Below are positions 27,252 to 34,914 of a stretch of 64,000 nt of DNA, piece by piece; the first letter of the stretch is position 1, and the number at the start of each line of letters is the position of its first letter. The stretch is taken from the NCBI GenBank assembly GCA_964438975.1, contig CAYTMU010000003.1, positions 1-64,000 on the forward strand. The letters run 5' to 3'. This DNA is from Chryseosolibacter sp964438975. Lineage in GTDB: Bacteria; Bacteroidota; Bacteroidia; Cytophagales; Cyclobacteriaceae. The position numbers and the translations under genes are program-made. The notes below the pieces were generated by a model, which was not told the DNA's origin, searched no databases, and worked only from the letters and a program-made list of their open reading frames with translations.

Positions 27252-28168
27252 TATTGAGCAACCGACACGACATTTCAGTCATTGGCAGATCCATTCAAAG
27301 TCCGCGGTTTCGCAACCGTGGACTTTTGTTATTCTTCCGTGTCCTTACTGCCGCCCTGGTATTGACAAATGGAGTCGCAATTGTCTCGCCGGCGCAGATT
27401 ATCGGCGATATGGAAGACGAAAGCCGACTTTACGCCGAGTCAAAGCAGGTGAATCAATTTTTCCGCCGATTCAACGGCGAGGAGGACGAGAAGGGGAACC
27501 GATATTACCCCGGCGATAAGCAGCACCGGAGTGAGAAACTGCGCAAGCAGTATTTCAGGGTTCTGTTCGACGAGAGCAACACCAATATCAGTCCGGCGCT
27601 GAAGGCTGAGTTCGTAAAGGAAGTTCTGGAAAAAGGGGACGGAGGTATACTCAGTTTTCATGGAGGAAACTGGTTTGCAGAACTACAGACCACCTTCGCC
27701 ATGAACGGGAAGAGCGAGCCGGTCGTTCTGTTTATGGAACTGGAAAAGCACCGCCTCGGCACGCGCTGGGTAATCCAGCGTGCACATGCGGATATGTTTG
27801 ATCCGTACTTTCGGAAAGACACCGTGCGCATGGGAAAATTCCTCCACCCCATGAGCCACGAACTCGATTTTATGAATCTCCGAAAAGCATTTGACAATAA
27901 AGATAGCGTCAGCCAGTTTATTGTAAAGCGATATGTACCGGATCACCTTTCTCTGTTCCTCTACGAGGTAAAAAAAGGTAATTTAAAATTCCGGAATGTC
28001 GATCAAGTCAAATTTCATTTTTTCCAGATCGGTGGTTGGTATTTCGCTATATCTGAATTCAACCGCCCTGGTTATAACACAGGTTGGCTGATATCCAATC
28101 TCGTCAAGCTCAACAATGCGTCGGAAAGAGATCTTTTGAGAAAGTACCTGTATTATGAAACACAATAA
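27248..28168 (+). CDS. Secreted or anchored protein of unknown function, third gene of the cassette
   Basis: A 306-residue protein. A hydrophobic segment at about 25-48 (LLLFFRVLTAALVLTN) after a basic N-terminus is a signal peptide or anchor. The mature part starts with SKQVNQFFRRFNGEEDEKGN and has alternating helices and strands with aromatic-rich stretches (FHFFQIGGWYFAISEFNRPG). I know no function for it. ATGA overlap with the preceding gene and a 14-base overlap with the next gene imply coupled translation and a common job. Confidence 0.7.
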   Translation: MILSNRHDISVIGRSIQSPRFRNRGLLLFFRVLTAALVLTNGVAIVSPAQIIGDMEDESRLYAESKQVNQFFRRFNGEEDEKGNRYYPGDKQHRSEKLRKQYFRVLFDESNTNISPALKAEFVKEVLEKGDGGILSFHGGNWFAELQTTFAMNGKSEPVVLFMELEKHRLGTRWVIQRAHADMFDPYFRKDTVRMGKFLHPMSHELDFMNLRKAFDNKDSVSQFIVKRYVPDHLSLFLYEVKKGNLKFRNVDQVKFHFFQIGGWYFAISEFNRPGYNTGWLISNLVKLNNASERDLLRKYLYYETQ

Positions 28169-30608
28169 GCTGTGCTTCTTCACAGTTTCTTTGGTTTTCA
28201 TGATGGCTTTGACATCCTTTATTCCACAGAAGCCTGAGCGATCAGCAAAGAAACCCACCACGCACTCAACCGCTGCGAACGAAGAGAAGGTGAGAGACCT
28301 GGTCGCGTTCCTGCAGCTGTTGCTAAATACGCTCGGCAGCAACACCACTTCCGTTCGCGACAAGGATATTGTCATCACACAGAGTTACGCAAAAATATTC
28401 CGTGATGCCAAGGTGCAGGTTGAAGACGACCTCGCCGAGACTCGTTCCACGATTACCAACAAGGACGTCGTTGCGTATCTGAAAGACGTCGACTTCTTCT
28501 TCGAGAATGTATCCTTCGAACTCGTCATCGAAGATATCAAGGAAGGCGTCAATGCCAACGGACAAAAGTTCTTTAAAGTATCGGTGCGCCGAACCCTCAA
28601 CGGCACAACCATTACCGGAAAGACAATCAAGAACACCATTCCGAGATTTATCGAGATAAACTACGATGCCGACGCTTCCGACCTTAAGATCGTCAGTATC
28701 TACACCAATGAATTCGACGAACGGGAGGCGTTGACCAATTGGTGGAAATCACTCTCATACGAATGGCAGACCATATTCAAACGCCGGCTCGCGATCACCG
28801 ACAGCGTGGGACTGAATGCAATCAAGGACATGACTGCTCTCAATGAGTTGGACCTCGGCGGGAATGAGTATATACAGTCGATCGAGCCACTGGTCCAACT
28901 AACCAACCTGAAACGACTCAATCTTTCGCGCACAAACGTAGAGGACCTCACTCCTATCCGAAATCTGACGGAACTCGTCGACCTTGATCTGTCGCGGACC
29001 AAAATTCTTGATCTGAGCCCTTTGCGCTATGCCGACAAGCTCTCACGTTTGAACATCAGCAATACCCCGGTCAGATCCATTGCGGTGTTAGAGAAAATGA
29101 CGGCCTTGCAGACCCTCGAGATGCAAAATACACACGTATTCAACTTCAGTCCGCTGACCTTCTTAAGCGAACTCGTCAACCTGAACATCAAACACACGCA
29201 GATCGCGGATCTCACGCCTGTCCGGGAACTGACTGAGTTGACGCATCTTCATATCGCGCAGACGAACATCCAGGATCTCATGCCGGCAACCGGGCTGACC
29301 AAGCTCGTATCGCTTAACATGGATAGCACGCTTGTTCGCGACATCAAGGCACTGGCTACACTCGTAAATCTAGAGGTACTGAGCGCGAACCACACCTTTA
29401 TCAGCGATCTTTCCCCGCTGAAGGATCTCCCGCAGCTGCAACGAGTATACTGCGACCACACGCCGGTGAAGAAGCCTGCGGCCGATGCCTTTATGGCCGC
29501 GAATCCCGAAGTGTTGGTGATCTTCGACTCCAAAGACCTGCGAGCGTGGTGGGACGCCTTACCCCCCGCCTGGCAGAAGGTGTTGAGCAGCGCCGCGCGA
29601 ATTAGTCTGGTACCAGGCAAGGAGGAGCTTGCGCGGCTGCCGAACCTCGACTCGGTAAACTTCAGCAATGACCGCATGATAGCAAGCCTGGAGCCTTTGC
29701 GGCGACTCTACAAGCTGCGCGTAATCATGGCCAGCAATACGTCCATTGCAGATCTCGCTCCGCTGGGAGATCACCGGGAGATCACACGTCTGGATATCAG
29801 CGATACAGATGTCACCGATCTGTCGCCATTGGCAAAATTTTCGAGTCTCCAGATATTTACCGCCGACCGCAGCAGAATCGGATCGATCGAACCGCTCTTC
29901 GGCCTTCAGCATCTAAGGGAGGTTTATGTGGATCGCACGGCCGTGCACGACATCACGGCCCGGGAGTTTCTTGAAAAGAATCCTTCATGCCTTTTAGTCT
30001 ACAAGACTCTACATCTTCGTCGCTGGTGGAATGAGCTGTCACCTGAGTGGAAGGAGGTGTTTCTGTCGATGCCATCTATGGACACAACACGAACGAAACT
30101 GCACCACCTTGTAGAGATGCAGGAACTTCGATTCGAGGATTCGCGGGTAGGCAACCTTTCTCCGTTGGCCGAGTTCGTCAGACTGAAGGAACTTAGCTTT
30201 TCCCGAACTTCAATATCAGAGATTCCGGAACTCGAATCACTGCGTTCACTTAAATCATTGCATGCTACGAACAGTCCTTTACAGCGAATCGGTGCGATCG
30301 CTGCACTGAGCCAGCTTGAAAATCTCGACATCTCAAACACACCCATAAGCGACATGCGCGGGCTGGAAGGACTCCAGAGCCTGCGCTCCATAAACTGCGC
30401 CGGAACGCAAATCCGACGACTCGACCCGCTTCGACCGCTGGTTGACCTCCAAACGCTTGACTGTTCAAATACATCCGTCAGCAAGCTCGATCCGGTGATG
30501 TATCTCTCGCTGCGATCTCTCAAGGCGTATAATACGCGCATCGCCAGTCGTCAGATCGACAAGTTCAAAGAAAACAATCCCGATTGCGATGTTGTGTACT
30601 ATCGCTAG
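28155..30608 (+). CDS. Secreted leucine-rich-repeat protein with three WW-plus-LRR modules
   Basis: An 817-residue exported protein (signal peptide about 1-20). Residues about 35-190 form an N-terminal domain similar to the protein encoded at 26670. Three modules follow, each opened by a Trp-rich segment: NWWKSLSYEWQTIF (about 195), AWWDALPPAWQKVL (about 460) and RWWNELSPEWKEVF (about 620). Each leads into leucine-rich repeats with the 22-residue pattern LxxLxxLxLxxTxIxDLSPL (for example LKRLNLSRTNVEDLTPIRNL). The LRR form resembles the internalin-type class, which binds proteins. No enzyme motif is seen. Its start lies within the preceding gene. Confidence 0.85.
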   Translation: MKHNKLCFFTVSLVFMMALTSFIPQKPERSAKKPTTHSTAANEEKVRDLVAFLQLLLNTLGSNTTSVRDKDIVITQSYAKIFRDAKVQVEDDLAETRSTITNKDVVAYLKDVDFFFENVSFELVIEDIKEGVNANGQKFFKVSVRRTLNGTTITGKTIKNTIPRFIEINYDADASDLKIVSIYTNEFDEREALTNWWKSLSYEWQTIFKRRLAITDSVGLNAIKDMTALNELDLGGNEYIQSIEPLVQLTNLKRLNLSRTNVEDLTPIRNLTELVDLDLSRTKILDLSPLRYADKLSRLNISNTPVRSIAVLEKMTALQTLEMQNTHVFNFSPLTFLSELVNLNIKHTQIADLTPVRELTELTHLHIAQTNIQDLMPATGLTKLVSLNMDSTLVRDIKALATLVNLEVLSANHTFISDLSPLKDLPQLQRVYCDHTPVKKPAADAFMAANPEVLVIFDSKDLRAWWDALPPAWQKVLSSAARISLVPGKEELARLPNLDSVNFSNDRMIASLEPLRRLYKLRVIMASNTSIADLAPLGDHREITRLDISDTDVTDLSPLAKFSSLQIFTADRSRIGSIEPLFGLQHLREVYVDRTAVHDITAREFLEKNPSCLLVYKTLHLRRWWNELSPEWKEVFLSMPSMDTTRTKLHHLVEMQELRFEDSRVGNLSPLAEFVRLKELSFSRTSISEIPELESLRSLKSLHATNSPLQRIGAIAALSQLENLDISNTPISDMRGLEGLQSLRSINCAGTQIRRLDPLRPLVDLQTLDCSNTSVSKLDPVMYLSLRSLKAYNTRIASRQIDKFKENNPDCDVVYYR

Positions 30609-30673
30609 TAATATTCGGGAGGGATGCTCATTTTTGAAAGCTCCACTCGATCATCTATCTTTCTCAGTGCCAG

Positions 30674-31780
30674 ATGCAGAAGTCGCTTCTCATGTTCCGT
30701 GAATCGATCAGTGCGACGACGCAGGCGATCTCGTGTTGTCTGTTGCTGGTAACCGTCATGATATCCTGCGATCGCGAAAGAACAGCGGATGACTGCTGTA
30801 CGTTCTCGGAACTACCGCATCGCGCGCCAAATCCGGAACAGGGCATTCTACTCGTGCAGGGAAGTACACCGGCGACTTACTACGTGCTCAATGACAGCGG
30901 GGAACGCCTGCATTCCCAGGCGTTGAACAAGTCAGTTGCTCTCGGCGAAGGGACATATACACTCCGCGTCAATAACTCAGTCCATACCGTGGAGATCCGC
31001 GCTGGCGAGGAAGCCAAATGTTCGACCGGAACTTTAATAATATCAGGTAATAATACTGATTACTATCAAGTTATGGACTCAAACAAAGTGCAACTGGCAC
31101 ACGAAGTCCTCAGCAAGGCGACGTCACTTTTTCCCGGGAATTACACGGTGCAGGTAAATGGTACCGAAGTGAATGCCACTGTTCGCGTACGTGAGATGAC
31201 CGAGATCCGATGCGGTGGTCTGCTTGCCAGCGGGGCTACGGGTGAGATTTACTACGTGCTCGACAGAGACAACAAACAATTGAGTCATACAGCGTTAGGA
31301 ACTTCACTATCCCTTCTACCCGGCGCATACGAAGTCAAAGTTAACAACACGTCCCGAAAAGCGAATGTCGTTCCCGGGAAAGTCACAGAGTTGACAACGG
31401 GGATGCTGATCGTCAGCGGTCTGACAGACGAATACTACTACGTAACCGATACCCTGGGACAGGCTCTCAACTATCAGACACTCAACAAGCCGCTGGCATT
31501 CTTTCCAGGTGAGTACCAAGTCAAAGTGAACAACACAACGATAGTTGCCCGGGTCACAGCAGACAAGCTAGCTGAATTTCCGACAGGTAGTCTGATGCTG
31601 ACAGGCGGTGGAAGTGGCTACTACTATGTATTCGACCAGCTCGGAAATCAACTCAATTACAACTCCCTCAACAGGTCGTTGTCATTTTTTCCATCCGAAT
31701 ACATCGTGAAACTCGGAACGAGTACCCGCCAAGCTACCGTAATCCCTGGAGAATTGACATCCATCAACGCCCAGCAATGA
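30674..31780 (+). CDS. Lipoprotein made of five ~61-residue repeats
   Basis: A 368-residue lipoprotein (lipobox near Cys32, VTVMISC; a second start at 30692 gives a shorter signal peptide). The mature part is five tandem repeats of about 61 residues, starting near 55, 118, 181, 242 and 304. The pattern is TGxLxxSGxxxxYYYVxDxxG, then LNYxxLNxxLxFFPGEYxVKVNNTT and a strand to the next unit. The FPGEYxVKVN part recalls PEGA-type surface repeats. It lies 65 bases after the LRR gene on the same strand, so it probably ends the cassette. A 6-bp hairpin follows the stop. Confidence 0.75.
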   Translation: MQKSLLMFRESISATTQAISCCLLLVTVMISCDRERTADDCCTFSELPHRAPNPEQGILLVQGSTPATYYVLNDSGERLHSQALNKSVALGEGTYTLRVNNSVHTVEIRAGEEAKCSTGTLIISGNNTDYYQVMDSNKVQLAHEVLSKATSLFPGNYTVQVNGTEVNATVRVREMTEIRCGGLLASGATGEIYYVLDRDNKQLSHTALGTSLSLLPGAYEVKVNNTSRKANVVPGKVTELTTGMLIVSGLTDEYYYVTDTLGQALNYQTLNKPLAFFPGEYQVKVNNTTIVARVTADKLAEFPTGSLMLTGGGSGYYYVFDQLGNQLNYNSLNRSLSFFPSEYIVKLGTSTRQATVIPGELTSINAQQ

Positions 31781-31781
31781 C

Positions 31782-31797
31782 ATCTCGCCACCGAGAT
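31782..31797. terminator. Small hairpin between convergent genes
   Basis: ATCTCG and CGAGAT form a 6-bp stem with loop CCAC, filling the gap between the stop codons of the repeat lipoprotein (plus) and the DinB gene (minus). Short, so only a weak bidirectional terminator candidate. Confidence 0.3.
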
Positions 31798-32325
31798 TCA
31801 GATCTGGGCAGCCTTGATCACACGTACCGTAACCAGTAGCTGTCCCACGTGTCGCTGACTGTGTTCTGCCGCGTGAAAGAGCAGCCCAATCACCGTGGTT
31901 GGAATCTTCTTGCGCCCGAGCACTCTCTTCTCCGTGAGCGACGACTCGAGCGTCGTTTTCAACTGACCGATCGCGGCTTCCACTTTCGTCTTGATGTTCT
32001 CAAGTAGTACGGCAGGATCGACCGGATCAGCGGGAACCTCCTTCTCCGCAGCGAGTTCTCGCACCTGCCCGGGACCCAGCGATTCAGCCCGTGCATAGGT
32101 AAAGAGTCGATCGATCACCCCCGCAATATGCTGGAGATGAAACCCAACGGATGCCACCCCTGCAGGACGTTCCCAAAGCCGATCCACAGGAAAGCCTTGC
32201 ATATGGAGCTCTGTTTCCTCTACAACCTGCAACAAAGCGTGGGCTACAGGCTGTAACAGAGGAGGCACACCGCCAATAGCACCGCGCTGCCAGACCTCCC
32301 TGATTTCTTGTCGAATTATTTCCAT
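31798..32325 (-). CDS. DinB-family protein
   Basis: A 175-residue four-helix-bundle protein of the DinB/YfiT type. The family's metal-ligand histidines appear in VGFHLQHIAGVIDR and LFHAAEHSQRHVGQL. Family members are metal-binding and include thiol-dependent transferases, but most have no known role. It converges on the cassette and lies upstream of a ChaN-like gene on the same strand, from which it is separated by 127 bases. It is a stand-alone gene. Confidence 0.88.
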   Translation of the reverse strand: MEIIRQEIREVWQRGAIGGVPPLLQPVAHALLQVVEETELHMQGFPVDRLWERPAGVASVGFHLQHIAGVIDRLFTYARAESLGPGQVRELAAEKEVPADPVDPAVLLENIKTKVEAAIGQLKTTLESSLTEKRVLGRKKIPTTVIGLLFHAAEHSQRHVGQLLVTVRVIKAAQI

Positions 32326-32452
32326 TTCAGCTGTGGTTGTTTCCTTATAGTTATCTCCGGCAACCGCAACGGATCCACCAGATGACCCTTGACAAGATCC
32401 ACACCTTTTCCCGAAAATCCTAGCGGCACAACGTCGCGTTCAATGCGTAACG

Positions 32453-33343
32453 TCAATAGGTCTTGGTCATATCCGAGGGAATGCACAGGATGTAATCGCC
32501 TTTGCTTCTTACGTCATCCACAAGGTCGCCGACCTCTTCCTGTTCAGTGGTGTGGATGGTGATGATCTTGAGGCGGGGGTCCGACTTCGCAAGATAGGCA
32601 ATGATCCCCTCCCGGTCCTGCGTGTGGTACGCCCCGTTGATGTGATAGAACACCCCACCCGGCTTAACATGCTGCCGGATAAAGTGCGCCATCGTGGCAT
32701 CCTTTAGGGCCTGAGAGGCCACGAGGTTCTCTGCGCTTCCGGCACCGTGTTGTTGCATTCCCTCCAGCATCGCCTGATATCCCGGTAACGAATAATCTAC
32801 CTGGAGCGGAGGTGGACTCATCCATCGCTTGCTCTCTGTAGAAAGGCTGTCTAGCGAGCCAGGTCCTTTCCGATAGACCCTGTTCGCGTAGCGTCTCGGA
32901 ACGTTTGTCGCAATAACCCTGAGCTTTTTTTGTCGTGCGAATTCAACTAGCGGTCGGTAGTCGGTTTTATAATTGTCCCAGGGCCTGGCCTCGTTCAGGA
33001 AATTCCGTTCGTCGATGTATTCATTCAGATACTCGTCCAGGATGATCTGGGTATCGGCCTCGAACATCTCAAGGCCGAGAACCAGACTGACGTTGGCGGC
33101 ATATAGATCCTTCAGCACCTGCAGTTCAAGCCAGTGTCCTACGGAGTTGTTGTGAAGTTCGCCAAAGAAGACGACGTCGGCCTTCTCCAGGTCTTTCATC
33201 ATCTTATGGTACGAAACAGACTTCCCATTCCCAGCGAAGATGGTATAGGCAGGCTTGTCGCGCTGGCCGTGGGCGGACAGGGATGCTAACATGAGGCAGA
33301 GGAACATTGCTCCTGCAAGGCGTGTCGGTAAGCGATATTGCAT
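32453..33343 (-). CDS. ChaN-like haem-binding protein
   Basis: A 296-residue exported protein of the ChaN/Tiki fold (signal peptide about 1-24). The family motif VVFFGELHNNSVGHWLELQV is near residue 47, LGLEMFEADTQIILDEYL follows, and a further conserved segment is FYHINGAYHTQDREG. ChaN of Campylobacter binds haem dimers and belongs to iron uptake; here the gene lies next to the hmu operon, which supports that role. The start at 33343 precedes the signal peptide. A terminator 31 bases upstream separates it from the hmu transcript, so it may have its own promoter. Confidence 0.88.
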   Translation of the reverse strand: MQYRLPTRLAGAMFLCLMLASLSAHGQRDKPAYTIFAGNGKSVSYHKMMKDLEKADVVFFGELHNNSVGHWLELQVLKDLYAANVSLVLGLEMFEADTQIILDEYLNEYIDERNFLNEARPWDNYKTDYRPLVEFARQKKLRVIATNVPRRYANRVYRKGPGSLDSLSTESKRWMSPPPLQVDYSLPGYQAMLEGMQQHGAGSAENLVASQALKDATMAHFIRQHVKPGGVFYHINGAYHTQDREGIIAYLAKSDPRLKIITIHTTEQEEVGDLVDDVRSKGDYILCIPSDMTKTY

Positions 33344-33373
33344 ACATGATATGATTTCGGTGAAGATGGCAAC

Positions 33374-33412
33374 AAAAAAGGCCACTTCATGGCGCAGCCG
33401 AAGTGACCTTTT
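33374..33412 (-). terminator. Terminator of the hmu operon
   Basis: Minus-strand reading: AAGGTCACTTC, an 11-base loop, GAAGTGGCCTT (one T-G wobble), then a T-run. A strong intrinsic terminator, 26 bases after the hmuY-like stop. The A-run on the other side makes it potentially bidirectional. Confidence 0.8.
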
Positions 33413-33437
33413 ACCCTCTTGCAAATTACGGATTTTG

Positions 33438-34853
33438 CTATTCGGCCTTTTTCACAAGTGCATACCGTACAACCGGCTTGCCGCGTGTGCCGCTATCGTT
33501 AGGATGGAAGTTTATGAATTTGAGTTTATATACATTCCCATCCGCGTCGCGGATCAGGTAGAACCGGTCTCCTCGCACGCCTGCCTGCGCTGCAGGTGAA
33601 GTAACTCTCCAGGTCGATCCGATGAAAGTTCTGCTGCCGGAGAACGATACGCCGGACACATCGCTTTCCTGGAAGTTATCGTACGTCAGTTGAGGGGTCA
33701 CCATTACTTCCGCTGCTTCGGTGCCGTTGAGATGATTCAGGAAGATCAGGTCAGAGAAGGCGTACGGGATGTAATTGCCGGGCGCTCCGGTCCGGTAGAT
33801 GCTCCAGCCCCACTGGATGTCCCACTTATCTTTCGCCGGTTCTACCGCTACCTTTCCGTTGTCGAAATGAAAGTACTCAAAATTGTGAGTGCTGCTCTTG
33901 GCGATGTCGATAGATGTGACCGTTGTTTCGTTGATCCCCGCATAGTGTACGGTATAGCCGTCTCCTTTGCGGACAACGCGTATTTTTATCAGGTCTTCTA
34001 CCTCGCCGACCGATCCGCCGCCGCCGATACGATTGATAACATAGACCTTGTTCTCGGCGTCGGTCGCAGAAATTTCAGCGATAGCAGTGTTGGAGATATC
34101 GCCGTCGATGTCGTCAATTGTTTCGAAGCTTCCGACCGCGCCGCCGATACGAAGATCGTCCAGGTCAATATCTTCGGACGACACAGCCGCGAGATCTGTT
34201 TCGTCCACGCTGATCGCGGAAGCTCCGGACCAGTTGTTGATGACCACGCGGAAAACATCGCCGTTGTAGAAGCCGAGATCCCAGTTTGTCCGCGCTACAG
34301 GCGTTTGCTTGTTCTCACTCAGGTCGACGAATACTGTATTGCCCGCCTCGGCTCCCGGCTCGTCGGCTATCAGCCCGTTGAGCGTGAGTTCGGCACCTTC
34401 CGATACGATGGACGCAAATGTCAATGTGACCTGGGTAGTCGTACCGATACCTGCCGGATCGCCGGCATCCGAGATGGAGAATGAAATACTCTCATCTCCT
34501 TCGAGGAAGACATCCGCTTTTCGAATCACTTTAAAGGATGCAGAAGACGATGCCGCCGGCACGGTCAATGTCAGCGAATTCCCTGTCGCCGCCGGCACGG
34601 TGGTAAAGTGTTCTCCGTATGTCACGCCGTCTGTCGTGAACGTGATCGTAAGCGATACCGGTTCGGAAACGGCTCTCGAAAAATTCAGTGCGATATCTGT
34701 TTCGGTGACATCGTCACCCATCCCGACAGAAGTCGCTTCAAAATTGACGAGATTCGCAGGAAGCGGTGGCTCGCTGTCATCGCAGCCAGATACAAAGCCC
34801 AATAGATAGAGGGCGGGGATCAGAATACCTATTCTGGAAAAGAACTTGTTCAT
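33438..34853 (-). CDS. hmuY: HmuY-family haem-binding lipoprotein with N-terminal Calx-beta-like domain
   Basis: A 471-residue lipoprotein (lipobox GFVSGC, Cys24). Residues about 35-150 resemble a Calx-beta domain (FLEGDESISFSISDAGDPAG). Residues about 155-471 are HmuY-like: the strand NTVFVDLSENKQTPVARTNW and VFRVVINNWSGASA are typical of HmuY, which captures haem on the surface and passes it to HmuR. Porphyromonas HmuY is about 216 residues, so this one is more than twice as long because of the extra domain and insertions. It lies directly after the receptor gene in the operon. Confidence 0.85.
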   Translation of the reverse strand: MNKFFSRIGILIPALYLLGFVSGCDDSEPPLPANLVNFEATSVGMGDDVTETDIALNFSRAVSEPVSLTITFTTDGVTYGEHFTTVPAATGNSLTLTVPAASSSASFKVIRKADVFLEGDESISFSISDAGDPAGIGTTTQVTLTFASIVSEGAELTLNGLIADEPGAEAGNTVFVDLSENKQTPVARTNWDLGFYNGDVFRVVINNWSGASAISVDETDLAAVSSEDIDLDDLRIGGAVGSFETIDDIDGDISNTAIAEISATDAENKVYVINRIGGGGSVGEVEDLIKIRVVRKGDGYTVHYAGINETTVTSIDIAKSSTHNFEYFHFDNGKVAVEPAKDKWDIQWGWSIYRTGAPGNYIPYAFSDLIFLNHLNGTEAAEVMVTPQLTYDNFQESDVSGVSFSGSRTFIGSTWRVTSPAAQAGVRGDRFYLIRDADGNVYKLKFINFHPNDSGTRGKPVVRYALVKKAE

Positions 34854-34914
34854 GTTTCGTTTGTGGTTTAGAAGTTAATTGACTGTTATCTTACTTGCGG
34901 GCCTTACACGGTGT

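Noticed and set aside
32453..33343. ChaN gene as the last gene of the hmu operon
   Set aside because: A strong intrinsic terminator at 33374-33412 lies between hmuY and this gene, so it is probably a separate transcript despite the related function.
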